A stretch of 64,000 nt of DNA from Deinococcus sp. AJ005 (GCF_009017495.1 NZ_CP044991.1:1-64000), one strand, 5' to 3'; shown: positions 44,392 through 53,869, numbered from the stretch's first letter. A program made the numbers and translations. Notes: a model not told the origin generated them from the sequence alone.

Positions 44392-45432
44392 TCACCGCAG
44401 TCTCCAGGCCAGGACACCCGTCAGAAGCAAAAAAGCCAGATTCGGCACCCAGGCGGCCAGGACCGGATCAATTGCGCCCGCGCCTGCCAAGCCCGGCATG
44501 GTGCTCCACAGCACGTAGAAGCACACGATAAAGACCAGCACAGCGGCAAATGCAGCAGCACGATTGCGGATGAGCAAACCGAGCAGTCCAGCAGCCAGAG
44601 CGAAAATCACGGGGGTCATCGGATCGGCAACGCGGGCGGCCAACTGGAAGGTGTAGTCACGCCGGAGTTTGCGTCCCAGTGTGTTGCTATCCAGGGCAGC
44701 ACGCAGCGCCACATTGCTGACCTGCTTGGCCTCCAGCGGCGGCGAGCGCAGGGTATCGTTTTGCGGCACCACCAGCTTTCCCAGTTGCTGGAAAGGGTTT
44801 TTGCCAGGCTGGATGATCCAGGCGTCCATGAGCGTCCAGGTTTTTTGCTGTGAATCCCAGGTCCCGAACGACGCCGTGATGGTTTCGTCACCGCGCTGCA
44901 CCATCACGCCTTTGAGCTGGGCCACCTGACTGCCCTCGTTATTCACCACGCGGCCCGCGTAGTACAGCGCGCCGGGCGGCGCATACGTATATTTCTCTTG
45001 CCTGGGCGGAGGAGGGGCCTGATCGTAAATGTTGAACCACGCGCGGTCCCAGTTCGCCAGACCCGCTGGGACAAACGTTCCCGCATTGAAATACGCCAGT
45101 ACGCCCACCAGCGCGAAAGGAAGCGTGAGCGGCCACACCAGGCTCAGCGGACGAACGCCGCTGGCAAAGACGGCTTTCAGTTCGTTGTCGCTCTGCATGC
45201 GCGAGAAAGTCAGCAGGATGGCGAACGGCACTGCCATAACCAGGGTCTTGTTTAGGCTGTCTGGGAGGATCAGCACAAAGGCGGTCAGCGCCTTGCCAAA
45301 TGGTGGGTGATACGTCAGGAGCTTGTCCACCGTGGTACTCAGTGCGTTGGTCATCAGCAGGGACATGAACAGGACGACACCCGTCAGATACCAACGCATC
45401 ACCTCCCCAAGGACTGCTCGAATCAGGATCAC
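44392..45432 (-). CDS. LptF/LptG family permease (YjgP/YjgQ)
   Basis: A permease of the LptFG family, inner-membrane partners of the LPS or envelope-lipid exporter. The order of segments fits: two N-terminal membrane helices ('YLTGVVLFMSLLMTNAL', 'FVLILPDSLNKTLVMAVPFAILLTF' with 'SRMQSDNELKAVFASGV'), a periplasmic domain, then C-terminal helices ('VIFALAAGLLGLLI', 'FAAVLVFIVCFYVLWS', 'VPNLAFLLLTGVLAW'). The frame is open to 45504; I choose the GTG at 45432 because the family N-terminus begins near there. Deinococcus lacks typical LPS, so the lipid cargo is uncertain. Confidence 0.8.
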   Translation of the reverse strand: MILIRAVLGEVMRWYLTGVVLFMSLLMTNALSTTVDKLLTYHPPFGKALTAFVLILPDSLNKTLVMAVPFAILLTFSRMQSDNELKAVFASGVRPLSLVWPLTLPFALVGVLAYFNAGTFVPAGLANWDRAWFNIYDQAPPPPRQEKYTYAPPGALYYAGRVVNNEGSQVAQLKGVMVQRGDETITASFGTWDSQQKTWTLMDAWIIQPGKNPFQQLGKLVVPQNDTLRSPPLEAKQVSNVALRAALDSNTLGRKLRRDYTFQLAARVADPMTPVIFALAAGLLGLLIRNRAAAFAAVLVFIVCFYVLWSTMPGLAGAGAIDPVLAAWVPNLAFLLLTGVLAWRLR

Positions 45433-45702
45433 AAGCGAAATTCTATTGACTCCAGAATGAGGAAGAACCACGGCAAAGCCCTGAATCTGGCCGCCCCACA
45501 CCACAAGACCCCGCCCGCGCCCGCGCTTCCTGGGAAAGCATCTGGATGGTGAGACCCGCCTTCAACGGCCCTGCGGCCTGAGCATGGCCCAGCGCCCTTC
45601 TGGGCGGGAAGTGGCCCGCTGCAAGCGGTAGAACTGGCTGACAGGCCACGGTGCCGGACTATCCACCCCCCCACTGCTCCAGCTTCGGCATACTGAAGAC
45701 CA

Positions 45703-48700
45703 ATGACTCCAGAAGAATTCGTGGCACTGTACAAGCCACTGGCCGCCAGCGAGCGTGCCTCGGCTCAGACCTGGTTCAACGATCTGTGTGATCTGCTCGA
45801 TGTGGCCAGACCCATCAGCCTCAAGTCTTCGGCTGCGGATTATGGTTTCGAAAAACATGTGAGCAAGCTGGCGGGTGAGGCTGGCTTTGTAGACGTTTGG
45901 AAGCGTGACGCCTTCGGCTGGGAGTTTAAACGCAAGGGCGGCAGCCTATCTAAAGCCTTAACGCAAGTGACTGCATACAGAAACGACATTGACAACCCAC
46001 CTCTTCTGATCGTTTCCGATATCAATAAGATCGAAATTCACACTAATTTCACTGGTACACAAAAAGTCGTGGAAATATTTGAGCTTGACGATCTTTTAAT
46101 AGATAAAGTAAGGCTCAGGCTTAAGCAGATTTGGGAAAATCCATACTCCTTCGATCCTAGTATCAAGAGAGCAGACTTGACTACGGGCGCTGTCAAAAAT
46201 CTAATGGCCGTCAGCGAATTGCTTAAGCATGAGGGCCAGGACCCTGACTATGTGGCTCATTTTCTGGTACGCTGCGTGTTCACCCTCTTCGCCGAACGAA
46301 CCGAAATCCTGCCACACAGGGTCTTCACCCTCATGCTGTCATCCGCTGAGAGTCTTCCCGCTGAACAAGTACCTGCGGCATTCCGAGACATGTGCGGGCA
46401 GTTGTTCCGACTGATGCAGACTGGCGGCATAAGTCTGCTCGGCCCTATTCCTCACATCAATGGCGGTGTGTTCACCGACCCCACGGCACCGCTGATGGGT
46501 GTTGAAGGCGTGCGCTCTTTGAAAACGGCTGCGACGCAGGACTGGTCACTGCTGGAGCCAAGCATCTTCGGCACCCTTTTCGAGAACATCATTGACCCTG
46601 ACAAACGAGGGGACGCAGGCATCCACTACACACCCATTCAAGACATCTTGGATGTTCTTTTGCCTACCGTCATGCAGCCCTTGCGGGATGAGTGGAGGGC
46701 GCTACGCCTGACACTTGAACCTTTGGGTGAGGAGATCCAACAGGCCCGCACCGCTGGGGCTGGAGCTGGGTTATTCGCTGCGGGCGCACTGGGTGAAGCG
46801 CTGGTAGAGGAGGCTGTAGGCAAGCTCAAGGCGTTCCAGCAACGCCTGACACGAGTAACAGCCCTCGATGCAGCAATGGGTTCAGGAAATTTCCTTTTCG
46901 TTCTCCAGCGGCTGTTGCTCGATCTGGAAGCTGAAGTGCGCGCAACCATCCGTTCTCTCAGCGGGGAGGACGTGCCGCCCGCCATCTTGCCCCATCAGTT
47001 TTTGGGTATCGAGGTCAATCCCTACGCCCACGAGATCGCCAGCATGGTGCTGTGGATCGGTTATCTCCAGTGGATGCGCCAGCATGGCCTGAAGCTCACG
47101 CGCTCACCCGTCCTGGAAGCTTTGCCAGGTTTGGAAAATCGCGATGCCATCCTAAATTTCCGCACCGATCCGGCGACGGGTGAACAGGTGGCTGAGTCGG
47201 CCCCGTGGCCGAAAGCTGAATTTGTCATAGGCAACCCGCCATTCATTGGTGACAAGGCGATGCGCCGCGCACTCGGAGACGGGTACGTTGAGGCCCTCCA
47301 CAATGTTTTTGGTGGAGCCGTACCTGCCAATGCCGACTTTGTGACGTACTGGTTAGAGAAGGCCCGCGTTGCCATCAAGCAGGGCGCTACCGAGCGTGCA
47401 GGCTTCGTGACTACACAGAGCATCCGCACGGGCGGCAGCCGTAAAGTTCTAGAAAACATCTTAGACACCGGTGGAATCTTCATGGCCTGGCAGAATCGCC
47501 CCTGGACCTCGGACGGCGCAGCAGTGCGCGTCAGTATCCTTGCCTTCGATAAAGGGCAGGAATCGAGCCGAACACTCGACGGCCAAGCGGTGCCGAACAT
47601 CACCGCCAGTCTGACAACTGGGGAGGACACGCGCGCTGCGCTGCCCTTGCGGGAGAACGATAAGTTGGCGTTTCAAGGTCCAGTCAAAATCGGCAAGTTC
47701 GAGATTTCAGGTGCTGATGCGAGAACATGGCTAACGGCCAGCAATTCCAGTGGTAAAGCGAATAGTGATGTAATTAAGCCGTGGATCAATGGAAAAGACA
47801 TCACTGATCGTCCACTGGATCGTTGGATTGTAGATTTCGATATGCGCTCAGAAGCGGAAGCAAAAGATTACCGTCTACCTTTTGACTACGTAGAAACGGA
47901 AGTAAAGCCTGAGCGGCTGAGAAATAATCGGGAAGGGAGAAGGAAGGTGTGGTGGCGTCTGGGAGAAACTGGCGCAGCCCTTAAAGCGGCTACGGCAGGT
48001 CTTTCACGCATTCTTGTCACGCCGCGCGTTTCGAGATATCGAATCTGGGCATGGGTGCCTGCTGACACGTTGCCAGACAGCCGCGTTCTGGCTGTTGCCC
48101 GTGACGATGACTTCACTTTCGGCGTGTTGCATTCGCGGGCACACGAGGTCTGGAGTCTGGCGAACAGCAAACCGCACGGCGTGGGAAATGATCCTACTTA
48201 CGTCGCTGAAAGCTGCTTCCAACCCTTCCCCTTTCCAGTACCAGATGCAGTCCAGCGAGCGAACATTGGGAAGTTGGCGAAGCATCTAAACGCCGAGCGC
48301 GAGCGCCTTTTGGCTGCCGACAAGACACTTACCATGCGGGAGCTGTATCAACGGATTGGGGAACAGAAAAAGGAGAGAAACCGAGGTGCGACGGCCTATC
48401 AGATTCTCCTCGCCCATGAAGATCTGGACGCTGCTGTGCTTGAGGTCTACGGGTGGCCCGTCGCCATCACTGACACTGATCTCCTTACCAATCTTCTGAA
48501 ATTAAACGCTGAACGTGCCGCCGCCGAAAAATTGGAACAGGAGCAGGAAGCTCTTGCAGCCACTGCTGAGCGGGCAGCCGGGAGAGAGACAGCGAAAGCA
48601 GCGCGGGCAGTCATCCGGAACGCTGAGAAAGCAGCTACGCGAGAGGCAAAACGAGCAACTTCGCGCAAGTCTCAAAAGGTGTCGAAGGAAGCGCGGGGGA

Positions 48701-48711
48701 CGGAATCCTGA
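45703..48711 (+). CDS. type IIG restriction-modification enzyme, MmeI-like
   Basis: A 1,002-residue fused endonuclease-methyltransferase of the MmeI class. Residues about 1-160 hold the PD-(D/E)XK nuclease (GFVDVWKRDAFGWEFKRKGG: D64, E74, K76). A helical spacer follows. The adenine methyltransferase has motif I DAAMGSGNF (D389) and motif IV NPPF (N511). The target-recognition domain is about 670-880 ('WINGKDITDRPLDRWIVDFD'), and the C-terminus ends in a charged coiled coil. CATACT 8 bases before the ATG implies a leaderless transcript. It needs no partner gene; it cuts unmodified foreign DNA. Recognition site cannot be read from sequence. Confidence 0.92.
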   Translation: MTPEEFVALYKPLAASERASAQTWFNDLCDLLDVARPISLKSSAADYGFEKHVSKLAGEAGFVDVWKRDAFGWEFKRKGGSLSKALTQVTAYRNDIDNPPLLIVSDINKIEIHTNFTGTQKVVEIFELDDLLIDKVRLRLKQIWENPYSFDPSIKRADLTTGAVKNLMAVSELLKHEGQDPDYVAHFLVRCVFTLFAERTEILPHRVFTLMLSSAESLPAEQVPAAFRDMCGQLFRLMQTGGISLLGPIPHINGGVFTDPTAPLMGVEGVRSLKTAATQDWSLLEPSIFGTLFENIIDPDKRGDAGIHYTPIQDILDVLLPTVMQPLRDEWRALRLTLEPLGEEIQQARTAGAGAGLFAAGALGEALVEEAVGKLKAFQQRLTRVTALDAAMGSGNFLFVLQRLLLDLEAEVRATIRSLSGEDVPPAILPHQFLGIEVNPYAHEIASMVLWIGYLQWMRQHGLKLTRSPVLEALPGLENRDAILNFRTDPATGEQVAESAPWPKAEFVIGNPPFIGDKAMRRALGDGYVEALHNVFGGAVPANADFVTYWLEKARVAIKQGATERAGFVTTQSIRTGGSRKVLENILDTGGIFMAWQNRPWTSDGAAVRVSILAFDKGQESSRTLDGQAVPNITASLTTGEDTRAALPLRENDKLAFQGPVKIGKFEISGADARTWLTASNSSGKANSDVIKPWINGKDITDRPLDRWIVDFDMRSEAEAKDYRLPFDYVETEVKPERLRNNREGRRKVWWRLGETGAALKAATAGLSRILVTPRVSRYRIWAWVPADTLPDSRVLAVARDDDFTFGVLHSRAHEVWSLANSKPHGVGNDPTYVAESCFQPFPFPVPDAVQRANIGKLAKHLNAERERLLAADKTLTMRELYQRIGEQKKERNRGATAYQILLAHEDLDAAVLEVYGWPVAITDTDLLTNLLKLNAERAAAEKLEQEQEALAATAERAAGRETAKAARAVIRNAEKAATREAKRATSRKSQKVSKEARGTES

Positions 48712-48758
48712 CACTATCCAAAGCCAATGCCCGGCCCCCGTGCTTACTTGAATTTGAA

Positions 48759-48932
48759 ATGCGAAGAGAATATATGGTGGTGCAGGTAACGAAAAGCAAC
48801 GTGGTGTACGACATCCGGGTCTATACTCCCGGCCTGGGATGGGACGGTGGGCGAGTGTCTGCAACGCTTGCCGAATGGCACCAGAAGCATCCTCAGCATC
48901 AGCCCCAAGTTGGCCTGAAGTTCAGCAAGTAA
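48759..48932 (+). CDS. small hypothetical protein
   Basis: A 57-residue frame (RREYMVVQVTKSNVVYDIR) ending in VGLKFSK, 48 bases after the type IIG enzyme. ATG at 48774 is another possible start. No strong ribosome site. It may be a small accessory protein; coding quality looks genuine but evidence is modest. Confidence 0.4.
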   Translation: MRREYMVVQVTKSNVVYDIRVYTPGLGWDGGRVSATLAEWHQKHPQHQPQVGLKFSK

Positions 48933-48941
48933 ACTCTGCGG

Positions 48942-48990
48942 CCCCGCCCCCTACCCTAAATCTGGGATGGAAGGCGGGGTACTTTAATTG
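48942..48990 (+). terminator. probable terminator after the restriction gene
   Basis: Stem CCCCGCC/GGCGGGG (48942-48948, 48973-48979) followed by TACTTTAATT. The loop is long, so strength is uncertain. Confidence 0.4.
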
Positions 48991-49012
48991 CCGGATTTCT
49001 ACAGCAGCAGGT

Positions 49013-49312
49013 TCAGTCCTCAATCTTCTGAACAATCTCAGCCCTGAACTCCGCGTCCTCCACATACCGCAGGATCAGCGCCTCCAGCACGTCCTCCATA
49101 CGGACCTTGTGACCCTGCTCCTGCACTTCCAGGAGCTGCCGCTTGAGGGAATAGCGCACGCTGGGCCGGATGCGGGTGCTGAATGTCTCGCGCTTCTCTG
49201 GGGTGGGTCTGTCCAGCGCGGATGGGGTGGCCGTCGTTTCCTCAACTGAAGCGGCGTCCTTCTCCTCTTCCCGCGAAACACGCAGGTTCTTGAGGCCGTC
49301 GCGGAGGCTCAC
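49013..49312 (-). CDS. ribbon-helix-helix partition protein (ParG/ParB-like)
   Basis: A 99-residue protein. The C-terminal part ('RETFSTRIRPSVRYSLKRQLLEVQEQGHKVRMEDVLEALILRYV') is a ribbon-helix-helix fold; the N-terminal 40 residues are a flexible acidic tail. Start GTG overlaps the parA stop, so the two are one unit. Such proteins bind the partition site and stimulate ParA ATPase. The inverted repeat at 49978-50031 is the likely binding site. Confidence 0.75.
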   Translation of the reverse strand: MSLRDGLKNLRVSREEEKDAASVEETTATPSALDRPTPEKRETFSTRIRPSVRYSLKRQLLEVQEQGHKVRMEDVLEALILRYVEDAEFRAEIVQKIED

Positions 49313-49959
49313 AGCGTTGCTCCGGCCATCGTGATGACCTCCTGGGTCACGCGGCCATACTCAGCCCACAGTCCTTTCGCCAGCGGGTTGCCACGCACGT
49401 CGCGCACCAGGACGCCGCCGTTGTTAGCGTCCCGGAATGCCTCGGACAGCCGGATGGTCTGAGACAGCGCTGGAATCCCGGCGTCCTCCAGGGCAGCCCG
49501 CGCGTCGGCCAGTTTGCGCTCACTGCCGGGACGCGCCATCGTTAGCAGAGCCGCGTACCTGCCCTCTGGAATCCCAGCGGCGCGCAGCACCTCCACAGTC
49601 TGTGCCATGCCGTCCATGCCGCCCAAGTCAGGGGTACTGGGCAGGATCAGGGCGGCGCTGGACTCGGCCAGATCCACCAAGTCTGCGTCTTCCAGACCGC
49701 CGCGTGAGTCGATCACCACGGCGTCATACTTGCCCGCCCCGCTGAGTGAGGCCATGCCGCCTACGGTAAAGGGCAGCTCGCCGCCCCGGCCCCAGGCGGT
49801 GGCGGTGCGGATGCGGTCCCCGTCGGCCAGCAGGACCGTGCGTCCGGCCCCGGCTAGGTGGGCGGCGATGTGGACGGCGGATGTGGTTTTGCCCACGCCG
49901 CCTTTGAGACTGGCGAGGGCCAGCACCAGCGGGCCGTTGCGGGGGCGTTCATGTGTCAT
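49309..49959 (-). CDS. parA: ParA-family partition ATPase
   Basis: A 216-residue Walker-type ATPase of the small (type Ib) ParA group, which moves plasmid copies apart. Deviant Walker A is ASLKGGVGKTTSAV; 'DAVVIDSRGG' is Walker B-like (AVVIDSRGG). It lacks an N-terminal DNA-binding extension, as type Ib members do. -10 TAGACT (49967-49972) is 8 bases upstream of the start region. Confidence 0.9.
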   Translation of the reverse strand: MTHERPRNGPLVLALASLKGGVGKTTSAVHIAAHLAGAGRTVLLADGDRIRTATAWGRGGELPFTVGGMASLSGAGKYDAVVIDSRGGLEDADLVDLAESSAALILPSTPDLGGMDGMAQTVEVLRAAGIPEGRYAALLTMARPGSERKLADARAALEDAGIPALSQTIRLSEAFRDANNGGVLVRDVRGNPLAKGLWAEYGRVTQEVITMAGATL

Positions 49960-49977
49960 ATAGCCCAGTCTATGCTA

Positions 49978-50031
49978 TTTCTGACTTTCTGATAAGTAAT
50001 AAATAAAGTCAGACTGTCAGAAAGCCAGAAA
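49978..50031. promoter_or_regulatory. inverted repeat upstream of parA, candidate centromere/operator
   Basis: Arms TTTCTGACTTTCTGA (49978-49992) and TCAGAAAGCCAGAAA (50017-50031) match with one mismatch. They flank an AT-rich centre. Location just upstream of the parA -10 fits both autorepression and partition-site roles. Confidence 0.55.
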
Positions 50032-50055
50032 CCTGATTTTGAGGTAGTGGGATTT

Positions 50056-50196
50056 ATGGTCCGTCAGAGGCTAGGAAACGCCATACTAGGCGGAACATGC
50101 CTGAAAGAATTTATTGCGCGTTGGCCGTCATTAGGTGACAGTGGGCCGTTTCGAGAATATGAGGCACGACAGCTCACGTTTAGAGCTGAATTCTAG
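50056..50196 (+). CDS. possible 46-residue frame before the GHKL gene
   Basis: ATG at 50056 to TAG at 50194-50196 (VRQRLGNAILGGTCLKEFIAR), 24 bases before the next start. A weak GGTAGTGGG precedes the ATG. It may be a short upstream gene or leader, or chance. Confidence 0.3.
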   Translation: MVRQRLGNAILGGTCLKEFIARWPSLGDSGPFREYEARQLTFRAEF

Positions 50197-50220
50197 TTTA
50201 AGTAGCACAGGAGGGTAAAC

Positions 50221-52242
50221 GTGACTACCGAGAAAGTAGAAATCAACTCCCAAGGTATACGACGGATTCTAAAAAAGTACACACCTGGCCAGGCTATTGC
50301 TGAATATATTTGGAACGGTTTTGACGCAGGTGCTTCTACTGTCTCACTTGACTTTAAAGTTGGGGGCATACCGAACGGCGCGCTAGAATCTCTAAAAATC
50401 TCAGATAACGGTTCTGGTATATCGCATTTATCATTAAAGCAAGAGTTTAAACCTTTTTTCGTGTCCAAAAAATATGATGATGATAAACAGAAGAAGACGC
50501 TACCTCACGGCAAGAAAGGCTATGGCAGATTAACGTTTTTTGTCTTTGCCACGAAAGCTAGATGGACCACGGTTTTTTTAGAAGAAAAAGTAAATAAATC
50601 TTATAGTATAGCTATAGATTCAAGAAATTTGCAAGAATTTGAAGCTATTAAGCCTTCATTATCAGATAAAGGTACAGGAACTATTGTAGAATTTGAAAAT
50701 ATTACTTTGACGACATTCTCAATGGGAGAGATTGAGCGTTTTTTACAAGCAGAATTTGCTTTTTTTCTTGAACTTAACAAGTATAATGCCTATTCAATAA
50801 AAATAAATGGGTTCCCATTAAAATATGACCTCTTAATGATTAAAAAAGAAGTAGAAAATCTAATTATTTCGACTAAGCCTACTTTAGAATTTGAAATCAC
50901 TACTGTCCAGTGGACAGATCGAAATACCGAATTCTCAAACATATACTTGATTAATTCAGAAGGTGAAGAGGTATATAAAACTACTAGTCGGCTCAATAAA
51001 AAAGGCGATTCGTTTTTGCATAGTGTCTATATAGTTAGTAGATTTTTCGATAATTTTTTTGTTCATGCTGGTGACAATACTATTCCCGCTCTTGGCATTA
51101 CTAATAGTAATAAAGATCCAGAATACAAAACAGTCATCGAAAGAGTAGAAAATATACTAAGAGAAATCCGAAAGCCATATTTAAAGGGTAAATCTAATCT
51201 GATCATTAATCAATTAGAGAAAGAGGGAGTATTCCCTGATTTTAATTCTTCGCATTTTTTAGAGAAATATAGACATGATGAACTTGTCTTAATAGTTAGA
51301 GAGCTTTATATCGCTGAGCCACGTCTCTTTAACGAACTAAACATTGATCAGAAAAAAATCTTTATTAGATTTCTGGATCTCTTATTGACTTCAAACGCTA
51401 GAAACGAGGTTTTTGAGGTACTAGAGTCTATTGTTAATCTTGATGAAGAGGAAGTTAAAAATTTAAGCAGCATGATAAAAAGAACAAGCCTAGAGAGTAT
51501 AATAAATACTGTAGAATTAATAGAAGATAGGCTCAGAGTAATAGAAAATCTAAAACAATTAGTTTTTAAACCTGAATTGAATACTAATGAAAAGGACCAT
51601 CTTCAGAAACTTATCGAAAAACACTATTGGATATTTGGAGAGCAATTTCACTTGGTAACAGCGGAGGAACCAGATTTTGAAGAAGCATTACGAAGATATC
51701 GGCGAAAAGTATATGGCGAGAGTAGCGATATAAATATCAACTCATCTGATAAACAGAAAGAGATGGATATTTTTGCAATCAGACAAAATAAATTTTCAGA
51801 ATCTATAGAGCATATAGTCGTTGAGCTGAAACACCCTAAAATAAATTTAGGCGAAAAAGAATTATCTCAAGTCAAGAGATATATGCGAGTTATCTTATCA
51901 GAAGATCGATTCAATGCGGGAAATATGGATTGGAAGTTCTATCTTATTGGCAATGATTTCATGAAAGATGGATATATTGAAGGTGAAATACAGAGTGCCG
52001 AACAGCATGGCGAAAGATTTCTAGTTTATTCATTGAATAATATAAAAATATATATAATTAAATGGTCCGAAATTATAACTTCTTTAGAGGTTAGATTTAA
52101 TTATCTCCTCGAAAAATTCAAAACAAAGCGGAATGAATTAGCATCTCAAGCGACGACTGCACAGGGAGTTTTGGCAGAAAATATTTCTCTTACCTCGGTA
52201 ATGCCGTCTCAAATTGCTAGAGGTAAACAGAAAAAACCATAG
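50221..52242 (+). CDS. GHKL ATPase fused to DUF4263 (Shedu-like) nuclease
   Basis: A 673-residue protein, strongly AT-rich and so unlike neighbours, probably acquired. GTG start with AGGAGGG upstream. N-terminal GHKL ATPase: AIAEYIWNGFDAGA (E28, N32, D35), SDNGSGI (D62), and KKGYGRLTFF. A helical middle (about 300-450) links to a C-terminal PD-(D/E)XK nuclease: 'KHYWIFGEQFHL', D516 in EMDIF, E535-L-K537 in VVELKHP, and 'SQVKRYMRV'. DUF4263 is the nuclease of the Shedu defence protein. I infer an anti-phage or anti-plasmid defence effector with ATPase sensor; this fusion form is not one I can name. Confidence 0.75.
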   Translation: MTTEKVEINSQGIRRILKKYTPGQAIAEYIWNGFDAGASTVSLDFKVGGIPNGALESLKISDNGSGISHLSLKQEFKPFFVSKKYDDDKQKKTLPHGKKGYGRLTFFVFATKARWTTVFLEEKVNKSYSIAIDSRNLQEFEAIKPSLSDKGTGTIVEFENITLTTFSMGEIERFLQAEFAFFLELNKYNAYSIKINGFPLKYDLLMIKKEVENLIISTKPTLEFEITTVQWTDRNTEFSNIYLINSEGEEVYKTTSRLNKKGDSFLHSVYIVSRFFDNFFVHAGDNTIPALGITNSNKDPEYKTVIERVENILREIRKPYLKGKSNLIINQLEKEGVFPDFNSSHFLEKYRHDELVLIVRELYIAEPRLFNELNIDQKKIFIRFLDLLLTSNARNEVFEVLESIVNLDEEEVKNLSSMIKRTSLESIINTVELIEDRLRVIENLKQLVFKPELNTNEKDHLQKLIEKHYWIFGEQFHLVTAEEPDFEEALRRYRRKVYGESSDININSSDKQKEMDIFAIRQNKFSESIEHIVVELKHPKINLGEKELSQVKRYMRVILSEDRFNAGNMDWKFYLIGNDFMKDGYIEGEIQSAEQHGERFLVYSLNNIKIYIIKWSEIITSLEVRFNYLLEKFKTKRNELASQATTAQGVLAENISLTSVMPSQIARGKQKKP

Positions 52243-52600
52243 TTAAGGGTTAACAACTTATTGTGGAATACAATGTAACCCCAATACTCATAAACCCGTA
52301 CTATCTGGCGTATTGTTTACATTCCTTTTTACTTAATAAACGGCCAGCATTTTAGATCACTTCTCGCCCTTCACGATTTCCACTTCCCACTGCCAGTATG
52401 GGGTATACCCCATACTGGGCGTCAGATTGAACTACCAAAGATGCGATAAATACGGCCAAAACCAAGCACATTTTTGAGAGATGCTGAGGGTCTAAGAAGC
52501 TACCCTGACACACTGCCGAGACCCTCAAGGGAGCCGTTGGGTCTCACCCCTCGGCTGAAAGTTGGATGATCTTCGTCCCTGTACACAGTAAAACGGGATT
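52243..52600. other. intergenic region with 26-bp perfect palindrome
   Basis: About 360 bases. A perfect 26-bp palindrome (52393-52418, core GGGGTATACCCC) is the outstanding feature. Downstream, GAGGGTCT/GAGACCCTC and other hairpins precede the DoxX-like gene. No gene is supportable. Confidence 0.6.
52393..52418. promoter_or_regulatory. 26-bp perfect palindrome, probable operator
   Basis: Arms CCAGTATGGGGTA/TACCCCATACTGG with no spacer. It is about 180 bases before the DoxX-like gene at 52601 and 150 after the GHKL gene. It looks like a dimeric-repressor site; the regulator is not known. Confidence 0.6.
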
Positions 52601-53869
52601 ATGACTGCCCAGCCCAGCTCCGCCGAAGTCAGGTCCATCTCGCCCATCTGGCCGTTGTGGAAGCGACTGGGGTTCCGGTTCGCCGTGGTCTATGGCCTGC
52701 TGTACGTCACGGCGGGCCTGTTTCTGAACTGGCGTCCGGTGACGGAGTGGGCGGCCTGGTCCGTGCTGGGGCGGGTGTTGCCTGTGCGGTCTCCCCAGAA
52801 CGAGAGCGGGGACACGCTGGAAAACTACGTACTGATGGGGCTGTATCTAGTGGTGGCTGTGATGATTGCACTGCTCTGGAGTGTGCTGGAACGCCGGGGC
52901 AACCTGACGGAGCGGCTCTCCTGGCCTGTCCACACGGTGCTGCGCCTCTACCTGGGTTTCGTGCTGCTCGGCTACGGCTGGGCCAAGATCCTCCTGGCGC
53001 AGATGCCCGCCTTGCAACTGACAGACCTCACGGTCCCGCTGGGCGAGATGAGTCCGATGGGCCTGCTGTGGCGCTCGGTGGCCTTTTCCCCGCTGTATGA
53101 AGTCATGGGGGGCGTGGCTGAGGCGGTTGCCGGGACGCTGCTGCTGTTCCGCCGCACCAGTCTGCCCGGCGCGCTGCTGGGGGCGGGCGTGCTGGCCTAT
53201 GTGTTCCTGCTCAATCTCAGTTTCGACGTACCGGTCAAGCTCTACAGCCTGCATCTGCTGCTCTTTAGTCTGCTGACCCTGACGCCGTTCCTGCCGCGCC
53301 TGAGCGCCCTGTTACTGAACAGCAGGGTAGAGCCGATCCACTTTCCGACCCGGCACGCGCGGCCCCTGCGGCACTGGACGGCAGTGGGCCTCCAGACGGT
53401 GGTGCTGCTCGCCGCCTTGGTGGTGCCGCCACTCATCATGGCTCAAAGCAAGCGTGGGTCTGCCACCATTCCCAGCAGCGGCGCCCTGGCTGGCATCTAC
53501 CGCGTGCTGGACGATTCACGCCCGGCAGCATCCAGCCTTTCAGAAGATCGGCGCTGGCATACCGTCACTTTCAATGACCGCTTCTACCGACAGGGCGGGG
53601 CAAAGGGTGAGATCTTTCTGCCCGTGCCCCTGCGGGTGGAACTGGTGAACGGCACGCGATTGAATGGCAGCTATCAGGACGATCCCACGGCGAGCACCGT
53701 TCAAATCGATCTGGCGGGCGTGGCCTACATGTTCAAGTACCAGATAAAGGGCGGCCTCCAGCTTACGGCACCAGATGGCACCCGCCTGTCCCTGGGGCCA
53801 GACACGGACGCCACCCGGCTGACCACGCGCGGCTTTCACTGGGTGAACGAGGTGCCGGACAACCGCTGA
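52601..53869 (+). CDS. DoxX-like membrane protein
   Basis: A 422-residue protein with about eight hydrophobic segments in residues 20-290 ('FAVVYGLLYVTAGLFLNW', 'VLMGLYLVVAVMIALLWSV', 'VLRLYLGFVLLGYGWAKIL', 'TVVLLAALVVPPLIMA'), resembling DoxX/DoxD-type proteins, then a 130-residue exported C-terminal domain. ATG start; no close ribosome site seen. Function uncertain. Confidence 0.65.
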   Translation: MTAQPSSAEVRSISPIWPLWKRLGFRFAVVYGLLYVTAGLFLNWRPVTEWAAWSVLGRVLPVRSPQNESGDTLENYVLMGLYLVVAVMIALLWSVLERRGNLTERLSWPVHTVLRLYLGFVLLGYGWAKILLAQMPALQLTDLTVPLGEMSPMGLLWRSVAFSPLYEVMGGVAEAVAGTLLLFRRTSLPGALLGAGVLAYVFLLNLSFDVPVKLYSLHLLLFSLLTLTPFLPRLSALLLNSRVEPIHFPTRHARPLRHWTAVGLQTVVLLAALVVPPLIMAQSKRGSATIPSSGALAGIYRVLDDSRPAASSLSEDRRWHTVTFNDRFYRQGGAKGEIFLPVPLRVELVNGTRLNGSYQDDPTASTVQIDLAGVAYMFKYQIKGGLQLTAPDGTRLSLGPDTDATRLTTRGFHWVNEVPDNR

